A stretch of 39,700 bases of DNA from Firmicutes bacterium AM55-24TS (GTDB lineage: Bacteria > Bacillota > Clostridia > UBA1381): assembly GCA_003460745.1 (NCBI GenBank), contig QTVU01000026.1, positions 1-39,700 on the forward strand. The letters run 5' to 3'. Of this stretch, positions 1 through 8,784 are shown piece by piece. Both the position numbers and the translations under genes were made by a program. The notes beneath the pieces are model-generated. The model saw only the letters and a list, made by a program, of their open reading frames with translations, was not told the DNA's origin and made no database searches. Numbering within the stretch: the first letter of the stretch is position 1; every line of letters begins with the position of its first letter.

Positions 1-704
1 ATGATAGTTAATCCAATAACATTATTAGAAACATGTAAAAATTATGAAGTAGATTGTAAATAAAAAAAAGAAAAAATCTTAAACAGATCGATGAGATTAA
101 TACTTTCTTAACATATGGCACAAGCAAAAAACATTGTTTTATTGATTTGTATAAATTTTTGCTTATGACAGGAGTAAGAATAGGAGAAGCCCTTGCGTTG
201 AGATGGTCGGATGTTGATTTTGAAAAAAGAGTAATATCAATTAATAAAACATTTATGCAAACTGTAAAAGTTAAAAAATATAATCAAACTCCAAAATCAA
301 AATCATCAGTTAGACTTATGCCTATTTCGGATGAATTATTAGAGTTATTGAATTTTCATAAAACAACTAAATTTTCAGGTGATGATTTTGTATTCGTAGG
401 TAAACGAAAGCAACCATTGTCAAAAAATTCTGTGGATAGAAGTTTAGACAATTTAATAATAGGGTTTAATAAAAAAGAGGAAGATTTAGCACAAAAGGAA
501 AATAGAGAACCACAATTTCTTCCTCATATACACCCACATATGTTTCGTCATACATTCGCCACGAAATGTTTTGAGAAAAATATACCACCTAAAATTGTTC
601 AAAATTACTTAGGGCACGCTTCTGTTAAAACAGCTTTAGATGTTTATACTCATATTCAAAATGATACGTTATTTAATTATATTAATGAATTACATATCGT
701 TTAA
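1..704 (+). CDS. tyrosine recombinase/integrase, C-terminal part, frameshifted, 5' end outside window
   Basis: This is the catalytic domain of a site-specific tyrosine recombinase, which cuts and rejoins DNA during integration or excision of a mobile element. The catalytic set is visible: Arg in TGVRIGEAL, the HMFRHTFAT box, the LGHASVKTALDVYTH box with its His and the nucleophilic Tyr. The readable frame runs from about position 60 to 704. An upstream piece in another frame (1-60, NPITLLETCKNYEV) looks like the linker before the catalytic domain. Restoring one A in the run at 58-60 joins the two. The N-terminal arm-binding and SAM-like domains lie off the window. No other element genes are present here, so this is probably the end of an integrated element. 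It could be functional or a relic. It is more AT-rich than the housekeeping genes that follow. Confidence 0.8.
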
Positions 705-725
705 AATTGGTATCAAATTGGTATC
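704..725. repeat. two tandem 11-bp repeats just after the integrase
   Basis: The unit AAATTGGTATC occurs twice head to tail, at 704-714 and 715-725, and the first copy overlaps the integrase stop codon. Short direct repeats at the end of an integrase gene are often arm-type integrase binding sites. That role is inferred from position only. Confidence 0.5.
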
Positions 726-779
726 AGAAAAATATAAAAATGCGAGAAACATAGTATTTAAGCCATTCTCAGCTTCTTG

Positions 780-807
780 TGGACAACTGAGAAAAAAGTG
801 ATATAAT
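780..807 (+). promoter_or_regulatory. sigma-A promoter for the stp-prkC operon
   Basis: The -35 box TGGACA (780-785) and the -10 box TATAAT (802-807) are 16 bp apart, about 44 bp upstream of the stp start. The -35 box lies inside an inverted repeat, TTCTCAG (766-772) with CTGAGAA (787-793), which could be an operator or part of an attachment site. Confidence 0.65.
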
Positions 808-850
808 ATCAAAAACTATAATTCTTTAGTGAAATGAGGTGATTTTCAAA

Positions 851-1594
851 ATGCAGTTTGGTGCGGTTACCGATATAGGAATGCACAGAAAAATTAATGA
901 GGACAATTATTACGTAAATGAAAGCGACACGTTCCCTTACGCAGTTGTTGCGGACGGAATGGGCGGTCATCAAGCCGGTGAAGTCGCAAGTATGATGGTT
1001 GTCGATATTATAGAAAACCACTTAGAAAAAAATCTTGATACCGAACTCGACTATGTAGAGGCAGGAGAAGTTATACGTCAGGCGTTTATATCGGCGAACA
1101 GTATCATATACAATTATGCAAAGAATCATTATAAAGTAATGGGAATGGGAACAACGGCGACGCTTGCAATGATTTATCAAAACAAAATTATTACGGCACA
1201 CGTCGGAGATTCACGAGCCTATATGATAGGTGACGAAATCAAACAGATAACAAAAGACCATTCCTATGTACAGGAACTTGTATCAAGAGGTGAAATAAGT
1301 CCCGAAATGGCAAAAAATCACCCTAAAAAGAACTACATAACGCGTGCTATGGGTGCAGAGGACACCGTAAAAGTAGATATTTCGATTAAACCTTATAACG
1401 GTGAAACTCTTGTGCTATGCTCTGACGGCCTTACAAATTTCGTAGAGGACGATGAAATCAGAACATATATTAAAAATAAAAGCAACCTTCAGAAAAGTGC
1501 GGAAGAACTTGTAGCACTTGCAAATGAACGAGGCGGCGGAGATAATATTACCATTGTGGCTTTGGAAAGGGAGAAATGTGATAATGAACAGTGA
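851..1594 (+). CDS. stp: PP2C-type Ser/Thr protein phosphatase (Stp/PrpC)
   Basis: This is a metal-dependent PPM/PP2C phosphatase that reverses phosphorylation by the PASTA kinase encoded next to it. All core motifs are present in 247 residues: RKINEDNYY near the N terminus, VVADGMGGHQAG (metal-binding Asp and Gly), GTTAT, HVGDSRAY, CSDGLTNFV and GGGDNIT at the C terminus. It is therefore a complete, single-domain cytoplasmic enzyme. The ATG at 851 is chosen over the in-frame GTG at 839 because the ribosome site GAGGTG (836-841) overlaps the GTG and is well spaced from the ATG. Its 3' end overlaps prkC by 11 nt, which implies coupled translation. Phosphatase-kinase pairs of this kind control cell-wall synthesis and dormancy in Firmicutes. 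Confidence 0.93.
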   Translation: MQFGAVTDIGMHRKINEDNYYVNESDTFPYAVVADGMGGHQAGEVASMMVVDIIENHLEKNLDTELDYVEAGEVIRQAFISANSIIYNYAKNHYKVMGMGTTATLAMIYQNKIITAHVGDSRAYMIGDEIKQITKDHSYVQELVSRGEISPEMAKNHPKKNYITRAMGAEDTVKVDISIKPYNGETLVLCSDGLTNFVEDDEIRTYIKNKSNLQKSAEELVALANERGGGDNITIVALEREKCDNEQ

Positions 1595-3752
1595 TAATTT
1601 AGTTGGAATAACACTTGGAAATAGATATGATATGCTTGAAAAAATCGGTACCGGCGGTATGGCTACAGTTTATAAGGCGAAAGATACGCTTTTAAACCGA
1701 TATGTTGCGATAAAAATACTTCGTGATTCGCTTGAGGGTGAAGAACAGGTTGTTTCAAACTTTATAAAAGAGGCTCAGTCATCGGCGAGCTTGGTACACA
1801 ATAACATTGTGTCTGTTTACGATGTCGGCGAAGAAAACGGGCTTAATTATATGGTTATGGAATACGTTGACGGCATTACACTTAAAGAATACATAAAGCA
1901 AAAGGGTGCACTTCCTTGGCAGGAGGCCTGCGACTTTGCTATTCAGATCGGACAAGGTATAAGCGAGGCACATTCTATTAATATAATACATCGCGATATT
2001 AAACCTCAAAATATTCTTATGACAAAGGACAAAACTTTGAAAGTAACGGACTTCGGTATTGCCAGAGCTGTTGCGGGAGAAACTACCGTTGTCGGCGGAA
2101 GTGCTTTGGGTTCGGTGCATTATATTTCGCCTGAACAGGCAAGAGGCGGATTTACGGACGCAAGAAGTGATATATATTCACTTGGTATTGTGCTTTACGA
2201 AATGCTTACCGGAAAAGTTCCTTTTGACGGTGATACTCCTGTGAGCGTAGCGCTTATGCACCTTGAAAAAGAACCTGTAAACGTTAAATGCGTAAATCTT
2301 GATATACCGACTGATTTGGCATATGTTACAATGAAAGCAATTTCAAAAGAACAAAGTAACAGATACCAAAATGTACAGGAATTTGTTGACGATCTTCATG
2401 CTGTACTTGCAGACGAGCCGCTTCCGAGCCGCGATGATGTATATGAAGAAGTCACACCGCAGGAAGATTATGCGTATGACGATGAAAGTGATTTTGACGA
2501 TAATCTTGATGTGCCGGAAACGGTAGAGGAGGAAGAACCTTATGAAGAGGAACTTCCTGCAAGAGGTCGTACAAAACGTAAAAAAGCAGTAAAGAAAAAG
2601 AATAAAAAGCAGAAGAAAGAGGACAGGATTGCTGTTGTTCTTGCAATTTCAACGGCGGCGGTTATTTTGCTTATATTACTCGGAACATTTTTCTTTATAA
2701 ATATGCGTAAAGAGGCGATTGTGCCTGATCTTAAAAATATGACTGTTGAAGCGGCAACTGCGGAAATTGAAAAGGCAGGACTTCATTTGGCTGATGAAAT
2801 CGAATATTCGCTTTCGGATACGGTTGCGGAAAACTGCGTAATTTCGCAAGATCCTACAGCCAAAAAGATTGTGGCAAAAAATTCTGATGTAAAACTTATA
2901 GTTTCAATAGGTTCATCGGGCGGTGATATTGTAGCGCCTGATGTTACGGGAAAACAGTTTGATGAGGCTATTTCGGAAATTCTTGAACTTGAGCTTAACT
3001 ATACGGTTGTTGAGGAAGAATCTGATGATGTACCGTCGGGATATGTAATTCGTCAGACACCTTTGGGCGGAACAAAGCTTAACAAAGACGATATTATAAA
3101 TATCCACGTCAGCAAAGGTAAGGGAGAAAGCAGTGCGCAAGCTACTCCTGCAGCTGAAAGAGTATCAGTTCCGAGCATAATCGGTTTGGGCAGAGAACAG
3201 GCAGAGGCAACACTTAAAGCAAACGGATTAAATCTCGGTAACGTTTCAAGAAAAGCGTCTTCGGCACAAGAGGGAACTGTTATTTCGCAAAGTCCTGAAC
3301 TTGGCAAGACTGCGAATAAAGGCTCATATGTAAGCATTGTACTTTCAAAGGGTGAAGAAGCTCAGGTAGATCAATCAAATCAACAAGCGGAACAAAATAA
3401 TTCATCACAGACAAAAAATGAACAAAACAATGCAAGCACAAACCAAAACAGTTCAAGCAATTCAAACACATCAAGCAACGACAATTCAAGTTCAAACACA
3501 TCTGACAGTTCAAACAGTGATTCGGGTTCATCAAACCAAACATCAACAAGAACTTTCACTGTAAAAATTCCGGACACTGCAGATGATTCGGTTGATGTTG
3601 AAATTGTAGCAAACGGAAAAACAGTTCATAATGCAGTTCACTCAAAGGACGAAGGCACTGTATCGGTTGAAATTACAGGCTCGGGAACTGCGGAAGTTCA
3701 GGCTTATATAGACGGAAGTAAGGTAAGTGACAGAACAATAAACTTTAATTAG
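1584..3752 (+). CDS. prkC: PASTA-domain Ser/Thr protein kinase (PrkC/StkP type)
   Basis: This is a membrane-anchored Hanks-type kinase that senses peptidoglycan fragments. The kinase domain spans residues ~12-270 with a glycine loop (GTGGMATVY), lysine VAIKIL, catalytic HRDIKPQN, DFGIARA and SPEQARG. An acidic then lysine-rich juxtamembrane stretch follows, then one transmembrane helix (~347-372). Outside are three PASTA repeats (~378-443, 450-515, 528-593), a Ser/Asn/Gln-rich linker (~594-655) and an extra ~65-residue predicted beta domain at the C terminus. The ATG at 1584 is used because MNSDNLVG followed by the kinase start matches the family. The longer frame upstream is a shadow of stp. 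The extra C-terminal domain is not part of the minimal PrkC and may contact the wall. Confidence 0.95.
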   Translation: MNSDNLVGITLGNRYDMLEKIGTGGMATVYKAKDTLLNRYVAIKILRDSLEGEEQVVSNFIKEAQSSASLVHNNIVSVYDVGEENGLNYMVMEYVDGITLKEYIKQKGALPWQEACDFAIQIGQGISEAHSINIIHRDIKPQNILMTKDKTLKVTDFGIARAVAGETTVVGGSALGSVHYISPEQARGGFTDARSDIYSLGIVLYEMLTGKVPFDGDTPVSVALMHLEKEPVNVKCVNLDIPTDLAYVTMKAISKEQSNRYQNVQEFVDDLHAVLADEPLPSRDDVYEEVTPQEDYAYDDESDFDDNLDVPETVEEEEPYEEELPARGRTKRKKAVKKKNKKQKKEDRIAVVLAISTAAVILLILLGTFFFINMRKEAIVPDLKNMTVEAATAEIEKAGLHLADEIEYSLSDTVAENCVISQDPTAKKIVAKNSDVKLIVSIGSSGGDIVAPDVTGKQFDEAISEILELELNYTVVEEESDDVPSGYVIRQTPLGGTKLNKDDIINIHVSKGKGESSAQATPAAERVSVPSIIGLGREQAEATLKANGLNLGNVSRKASSAQEGTVISQSPELGKTANKGSYVSIVLSKGEEAQVDQSNQQAEQNNSSQTKNEQNNASTNQNSSSNSNTSSNDNSSSNTSDSSNSDSGSSNQTSTRTFTVKIPDTADDSVDVEIVANGKTVHNAVHSKDEGTVSVEITGSGTAEVQAYIDGSKVSDRTINFN

Positions 3753-3760
3753 AGGTAATT

Positions 3761-4624
3761 ATGGTTGGAACTATAATGAAAGGTATTGGAGGCTTTTACT
3801 ATGTAAAGGCCTCTGATAGCATATACGAATGTAAAGCAAGGGGAATTTTTCGCAAGGAAAAGATAACACCTATGATTGGCGATAAGGTGAATATTGAAAC
3901 GGACGGCGAAAAAGGCAGTATTATTGAAATAATGCCGAGAAAATCGTCGCTTATAAGACCGCCGGTTGCAAATGTTGATACAATGATGCTTGTCGTTGCG
4001 GCAGCGTCACCGGAGCCGAATTTGTTTTTGATAGACAAAATGCTTATAAATGCGGAGATTAATAATATAACTCCTGTTATTTGCATTAATAAAACAGATA
4101 TAAAAAAACGTGAGGATATAGAAGAAATATATTCAAAAGCTAAATATAAAATATTTTCTGTAAGTGCTGAAAGGCAAGATGGCACGGATTTGCTTATGGA
4201 TTATTTGAAGGATAAGACGACTGCATTTGCGGGACTTTCGGGAGTTGGTAAGTCGAGTCTTTTGAGTATTATCACAAACGGAGAGCTTGAAACGGGAAGT
4301 ATTTCCGAAAAAATAAGCCGCGGAAAACATACGACGCGTCACGTTGAATTGTTTGAACTTGAAAGCGGAGGTTTTGTACTTGATACACCCGGTTTCAGTT
4401 CACTTGAAATTGAAAATATAAAGGCTGACGATTTGTGGCAGTATTTTCCCGAAATGGCGGACTCTCAAAATAAATGCCGTTTCAGAGGATGCTCACATAT
4501 AAACGAGCCTGATTGCTATATAAAAGAAAAGCTTGAAAACGGAGAAATGGCTCAGTCACGATACGACAGCTATACTCAAATATACAATAAACTAAAATCA
4601 GTAAAGGAATGGAAAAAGAAATGA
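3761..4624 (+). CDS. rsgA: ribosome small subunit-dependent GTPase RsgA
   Basis: This is a circularly permuted GTPase that helps 30S subunit maturation. The 287-residue protein shows the permuted motif order: an N-terminal OB fold, then NKTD (G4), then the P-loop GLSGVGKSS (G1), then DTPG (G3). The C-terminal zinc knuckle is C-x4-C-x-H-x5-C (CRFRGCSHINEPDC). It starts 8 nt after prkC, downstream of AGAGGT, and its stop overlaps the rpe start as ATGA. The prkC-rsgA-rpe order is widely conserved in Firmicutes. RsgA is a known target of PASTA kinases in some of them, so kinase control here is plausible but not shown by the sequence. Confidence 0.95.
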   Translation: MVGTIMKGIGGFYYVKASDSIYECKARGIFRKEKITPMIGDKVNIETDGEKGSIIEIMPRKSSLIRPPVANVDTMMLVVAAASPEPNLFLIDKMLINAEINNITPVICINKTDIKKREDIEEIYSKAKYKIFSVSAERQDGTDLLMDYLKDKTTAFAGLSGVGKSSLLSIITNGELETGSISEKISRGKHTTRHVELFELESGGFVLDTPGFSSLEIENIKADDLWQYFPEMADSQNKCRFRGCSHINEPDCYIKEKLENGEMAQSRYDSYTQIYNKLKSVKEWKKK

Positions 4625-5249
4625 TATTATCACCGTCTATATTGTCGGCAGATTTCGGTATACTTGCCGAGCAGGTAAAAAGGGCAGAGAACGCGGGAGC
4701 ACAGTGGTTGCATATTGATGTTATGGACGGACATTTTGTTCCGAATATGACTTTTGCAATGCCTGTTATAAAGTCATTACGCAAGTATACAGATATGTTT
4801 TTTGATGTACATCTTATGATAGATAAGCCGGAAAGATATATTGATGAATTTATCAATGCCGGTGCGGACGGTGTTACTTTTCATATCGAGCAACCGATAA
4901 GCCGAAAGAATGTATTGAAATGATACAGAAGAGAGGTAAAAAAGCGGCGATTTCGATTAATCCGAAAACACCTGTATCGGCGATTGAAAAGTACCTTGAT
5001 AAAGTCGATATGGTGCTTGTTATGAGCGTTGAGCCGGGTTACGGCGGTCAGAAATATATTGAAAGCGTTAATGAAAAGATTGCGTATATTCGTGAAAAAA
5101 TGGGCAGTGACTTTGATATTGAAGTTGACGGCGGAATTAATGCAAACAATATTGACAATGCGATTAATGCAGGCGCAAATATAATTGTTGCGGGAACGGC
5201 TGTGTTTAATGACGATATTGAGGGCTCTGTAAGGAGTCTTATGAGATAA
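4621..5249 (+). CDS. rpe: ribulose-phosphate 3-epimerase, one frameshift near 4890
   Basis: This enzyme interconverts ribulose 5-phosphate and xylulose 5-phosphate in the pentose phosphate pathway. The N-terminal part shows SPSILSADF, HIDVMDGHFVPN and FDVHLMI. The C-terminal part shows VMSVEPGYGGQ and EVDGGINANN, both with catalytic or metal-binding Asp. The frame breaks at about 4890. Adding one G there gives the family-like HIEATDKPKECIEMIQKRG and a 209-residue protein of normal length. I read this as a sequencing deletion, not a true pseudogene. The ATG at 4621 is chosen because it overlaps the rsgA stop (ATGA). The ATG at 4609 directly abuts AAAGGA and is too close to be served by it. Confidence 0.88.
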
Positions 5250-5857
5250 TGCGTGCGGTAATAATCGGTAATGGTGATATAAAAGACTATCAATATATAA
5301 AAAGCAAAATCAATGACAATGATTTTATAATATGTGCCGATGGTGGCTATAACCATGCGGAAAAAATGGGGATAGTGCCTGATGTGCTTATAGGTGATTT
5401 TGATTCGGCAAAGAATTTTGAAAAAGTTAAGGACAGAATTGAATATCCAAAACGCAAGGATTTTACAGACGGTGAACTTGCGGTAGCTTACGCGGTGGAT
5501 AATGGATATGAAGACATAGTCCTTATCGCCATGACAGGCGACCGTTTTGACCACAGTATAGCGGATATTTTATTGCTTGAAAAGTGTAAAAACGGTGTGC
5601 TTATAGATGATAATAATGAAATTTATTTGTTAAAAGATAAATTGTCGTTAAACGGAAAAACAGGACAAACTCTGTCTATAATTCCGATAAAGGATAATGC
5701 GGTCGGAATAACGACAGACGGACTTGAATATCCGTTGAATGACGAAACTTTGTATTTCGGCAGCAGCCGCGGCATAAGCAATATTATGCTTGCGGATAAA
5801 TGCAATATTACAATAAAAAGTGGAATGGCATTGGTAATAAAGGTGGAAAGAGTATGA
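5249..5857 (+). CDS. thiN: thiamine pyrophosphokinase
   Basis: It transfers pyrophosphate from ATP to thiamine to make the cofactor TPP. The 202-residue protein carries ICADGGYNHAE, DVLIGDFDS, the KDFTDGELA box and GDRFDH, in the order found in bacterial ThiN/TPK proteins, followed by the C-terminal beta domain that binds thiamine. It overlaps rpe by one base (TAATG) and nifS by four (ATGA), so it lies in the middle of the operon. No TPP riboswitch is visible nearby. The link to thiamine is strengthened by thiI two genes downstream. Confidence 0.9.
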   Translation: MRAVIIGNGDIKDYQYIKSKINDNDFIICADGGYNHAEKMGIVPDVLIGDFDSAKNFEKVKDRIEYPKRKDFTDGELAVAYAVDNGYEDIVLIAMTGDRFDHSIADILLLEKCKNGVLIDDNNEIYLLKDKLSLNGKTGQTLSIIPIKDNAVGITTDGLEYPLNDETLYFGSSRGISNIMLADKCNITIKSGMALVIKVERV

Positions 5858-6981
5858 TATATCTTGATAATGCGGCAACAACAAAACCGTCAAAAGCGGC
5901 AGTTGATGCAATGATTAAGGCAGCGGAATGTTTCGGTAATCCGTCGTCGCTTCACGGTTTGGGTATTGAGGCGGAAAAACTCATAAACGAAAGCAAAAAA
6001 AATATTGCCGATATGCTTGGTGTTGAAAGTAAAAATATTTTGTTTACATCGGGCGGTACCGAGGCGAATAATTTGGCTGTTTTCGGCGTTGCGGCGGCAC
6101 GTCACAAAATCGGTACAAAAATTGTTACGAGCAAAATTGAACATCCATCTGTACTTGAGGCATTCAGAAAACTTGAAATTGACGGATTTAATGTTGAGTA
6201 TCTTGACGTTGACAGTGAGGGCAGAGTAGACCTTGATATGCTTAGAAACGTTCTTGATGAAGAAACGATACTTATAAGTGTTATGCACGTCAATAATGAA
6301 ACAGGCGTTATTCAGCCGATTGAAGAAATCAGAAAAATTATGCTTGAAAAAGCACCTTATGCACATCTTCATACTGACTGTGTGCAGTCGTTTGGTAAAA
6401 TAGATGTAAAACCGAAAAAAATGGGTGCGGACCTTGTTACGATAAGCAGCCATAAAATTCACGGCTTTAAAGGTACGGGTGCATTGTATGTAGCAGATAC
6501 AAGAATGATACGTCCGATATTGTTCGGCGGTGAACAACAGGGTGAAATAAGACCGGGTACGGAAAACGTAGGCGGTATACTTGCGTTCGGCGCGGCGGCT
6601 GCTGAATGTGACACCGACCAATCAAAACTTATACATTTGAGAAACACAATGAAAGAAAAACTTCAAGAAATACCGAATATTAAGATAAACGGCTCTGACG
6701 AATATAATTCCGGCAGTGTTTTAAACGTATCGTTTATCGGCATAAAGGCTGAAATACTTCTTCATTCGCTTGAGGCACATAAAATATACGTTTCAACAGG
6801 TTCGGCTTGTTCAAGCCACAAACCGCAGCCGAGCCATGTACTTACGGCTATGGGACTTGATAAAAAAGAAATTAACGGTGCGGTGAGAATCAGTTTTGAC
6901 AGATTGACAGAAGAAGCAGACGTTATAAAAGCGGCGGAAATTATTGCAAAAGAGGTTGCGACAATAAGGAGATTTATGTAA
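5854..6981 (+). CDS. cysteine desulfurase of the NifS/IscS family
   Basis: This PLP enzyme removes sulfur from cysteine and passes it on as a persulfide. The 375-residue protein begins YLDNAATTKPS and has HTDCVQSFGK, the PLP lysine in SSHKIHGFKGTG and the active-site cysteine in STGSACSSHKP. The start at 5854 overlaps the thiN stop. It abuts thiI with no gap. In Bacillus subtilis the desulfurase next to thiI (NifZ) is dedicated to supplying ThiI with sulfur for 4-thiouridine in tRNA, and that is the best guess here. A role in Fe-S cluster assembly is not excluded. Confidence 0.92.
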   Translation: MIYLDNAATTKPSKAAVDAMIKAAECFGNPSSLHGLGIEAEKLINESKKNIADMLGVESKNILFTSGGTEANNLAVFGVAAARHKIGTKIVTSKIEHPSVLEAFRKLEIDGFNVEYLDVDSEGRVDLDMLRNVLDEETILISVMHVNNETGVIQPIEEIRKIMLEKAPYAHLHTDCVQSFGKIDVKPKKMGADLVTISSHKIHGFKGTGALYVADTRMIRPILFGGEQQGEIRPGTENVGGILAFGAAAAECDTDQSKLIHLRNTMKEKLQEIPNIKINGSDEYNSGSVLNVSFIGIKAEILLHSLEAHKIYVSTGSACSSHKPQPSHVLTAMGLDKKEINGAVRISFDRLTEEADVIKAAEIIAKEVATIRRFM

Positions 6982-8160
6982 ATGAAAGAGATTATTCTTG
7001 CAAAATACGGAGAAATTATATTAAAGGGCGGTAATCGTCCGAAGTTTGAAAACATACTGATGAACAACATCAGAAATTCACTGAAAAATGTGGCTGAGGT
7101 AAAGGCAAGACTTGCACAGGCTACAATTTATGTCGAAGTTTTCGATGAGGATAAAATGGATATTGTAGTGGAAAGATTGTCGAAAATATTCGGTATTGTT
7201 TCAATTACAAGAGCGGTTGTTTGTGAAAAGGATATTGAGGATATAAAGGCTAAAGCCAAGGAATATTTGAAGAAAGACTTTAAGGACGGCGTTAAATTTA
7301 AGGTTGAGGCAAAGCGTTCTGATAAGCAGTTCCCGCTTAACTCACCTCAAATTTGTATGGAAGTCGGCGGTTATCTTGACGATGAATATCCGAATATAGT
7401 CGTTGATGTTCATAATCCCGAAGTTACGGTTAAAGTCGAAGTCAGAGATTTCGGTGCATACGTTTATGCAGATGAAAATAAAGTGCAGGGACAGGGCGGT
7501 ATGCCGATAGGCACAGGCTCAAAGGCAACATTGCTTTTGTCAGGCGGTATTGACAGCCCTGTTGCAGGTCATATGATTTCAAAACGCGGTGTTGAAATTG
7601 ATGCGGTAAACTTTTTCTCATTCCCATACACAAGTGAGAGAGCAAAAGAAAAGGTTATTGAACTTGCAAGCATAATCGCACAATATACGTCAAAAATCAA
7701 TTTGTATATCGTGCCGTTTACGGAAATACAGCTGCAGATTGCAGAAAAATGCCCTGAGGAGCATTTGACGCTTGTTATGCGTAGATTTATGATGCGTATT
7801 GCGGAAAGATTGGCGCGTAAGCATAAATCATTGGCACTTGTAACAGGCGAGAGCGTCGGACAGGTTGCAAGTCAAACTCTTGCGGCACTTGACGTTACAA
7901 ATTCGGCTGTTGATATGCCGGTATTGCAGCCGCTTATCGGTATGGATAAGATTGAAATAGTTGACAGAGCACACGAAATCGGTACATTTGAAACATCAAT
8001 TTTACCGTATGAGGATTGCTGTACGGTGTTTACACCAAAGCACCCTACAACAAATCCGAAACGTGCAAATATTGAAAAGTCTGAAAACAGACTTGACGTT
8101 GAAACACTTATCGAAGCTGCTTTGGCAGGCGTTGAAAAGATAGAAGTATATCCTAAATAA
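6982..8160 (+). CDS. thiI: tRNA 4-thiouridine synthase ThiI (no rhodanese domain)
   Basis: It adenylates and thiolates U8 of tRNA and can feed sulfur to thiamine thiazole synthesis. The 392-residue protein has an N-terminal ferredoxin-like plus THUMP region (residues ~1-165), then the PP-loop ATPase domain with LLLSGGIDSPVAGHM and the conserved GESVGQVASQTL segment. It stops after the ATPase domain, so it lacks the C-terminal rhodanese domain of the enterobacterial enzyme. This short form is normal in Firmicutes, where the neighbouring desulfurase delivers the sulfur directly. Confidence 0.95.
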   Translation: MKEIILAKYGEIILKGGNRPKFENILMNNIRNSLKNVAEVKARLAQATIYVEVFDEDKMDIVVERLSKIFGIVSITRAVVCEKDIEDIKAKAKEYLKKDFKDGVKFKVEAKRSDKQFPLNSPQICMEVGGYLDDEYPNIVVDVHNPEVTVKVEVRDFGAYVYADENKVQGQGGMPIGTGSKATLLLSGGIDSPVAGHMISKRGVEIDAVNFFSFPYTSERAKEKVIELASIIAQYTSKINLYIVPFTEIQLQIAEKCPEEHLTLVMRRFMMRIAERLARKHKSLALVTGESVGQVASQTLAALDVTNSAVDMPVLQPLIGMDKIEIVDRAHEIGTFETSILPYEDCCTVFTPKHPTTNPKRANIEKSENRLDVETLIEAALAGVEKIEVYPK

Positions 8161-8179
8161 TAAGGCTTGGGTGATTGAT

Positions 8180-8680
8180 ATGAAAGCGGAAGTAAACGGT
8201 TTAAACGAAAAAGTTGTAAAAATGCTTGCGGAAAGAAAAATGACTGTTTCGGCGGCTGAAAGCTGTACAGGCGGACTTTTTGCGGCACTTATAACAAATG
8301 TTTCGGGTGCGTCGGAGGTTTTGAATGAAAGCTTTGTGACTTATGCAAATTCGGCGAAGATGAAATATCTCGGTGTAAAGGGCGAAACATTGGAAAAACA
8401 CGGCGCAGTGAGTTATGAAACCGCTTTTGAAATGGCAGAGGGACTCAGAAAAAACACAGGTGCGGACGTTACTGTCGGCATAACGGGTATAGCAGGTCCG
8501 ACAGGCGGAACAAAAGAAAAGCCGGTAGGACTTGTATATGTCGGCATATGCGTTATGGGTGAAACGGAAGTGAAAGAACTTCATTTAAACGGTTCACGCG
8601 AAGAAGTTCGTGAGAGTACTTGCAAAATTACGTTTGAAAATATCGCAAACCGTATTGAAAATATCACTAAAGTACAATAA
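8180..8680 (+). CDS. CinA C-terminal domain family protein (nicotinamide-nucleotide amidase-like)
   Basis: This protein matches the CinA C-terminal/PncC family, whose characterised members deamidate NMN to nicotinate mononucleotide in pyridine nucleotide recycling. The 166-residue protein shows SAAESCTGGLFAA, the serine-containing active-site region, GAVSYETA, VGITGIAGPTGG and KPVGLVYVGI. It lacks the N-terminal molybdopterin-like domain of full CinA. The ATG at 8180 follows GGGTGAT. A GTG at 8171 is the other option. It sits just before recA, as cinA often does. It is the last gene of the stp operon. A 7-bp hairpin (8669-8675 with 8684-8690) after it may be a weak terminator. Confidence 0.85.
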   Translation: MKAEVNGLNEKVVKMLAERKMTVSAAESCTGGLFAALITNVSGASEVLNESFVTYANSAKMKYLGVKGETLEKHGAVSYETAFEMAEGLRKNTGADVTVGITGIAGPTGGTKEKPVGLVYVGICVMGETEVKELHLNGSREEVRESTCKITFENIANRIENITKVQ

Positions 8681-8714
8681 ATCGTACTTTGCTCGGCATT
8701 GAGTTAAAAACTGC

Positions 8715-8743
8715 TTGAAAAAAGAGTGTTTATGTAATATAAT
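8715..8743 (+). promoter_or_regulatory. sigma-A promoter for recA
   Basis: TTGAAA (8715-8720) and TATAAT (8738-8743) are 17 bp apart, about 40 bp before the recA start. I see no GAAC/GTTC-type LexA box in this gap. Confidence 0.7.
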
Positions 8744-8784
8744 TGACGTATAAAATATAAGTGATACTTTAAAGGAGAAAATAA

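Noticed and set aside
766..793. The inverted repeat after the integrase as its terminator
   Set aside because: On the + strand the stem is followed by A residues, not T, and it overlaps the next promoter.
4609..4620. ATG at 4609 as the start of rpe
   Set aside because: It directly abuts AAAGGA, leaving no spacing, while the ATG at 4621 overlaps the rsgA stop as elsewhere in the operon and fits the family N terminus.
4880..4925. Programmed ribosomal frameshifting in rpe (and the other broken genes)
   Set aside because: There is no slippery heptamer followed by a pseudoknot, these families are not known to use recoding, and the same one-base loss recurs in unrelated genes.
5200..5300. A TPP riboswitch near thiN
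   Set aside because: The gene overlaps rpe by one base, leaving no leader, and no CUGAGA-type core is seen there.
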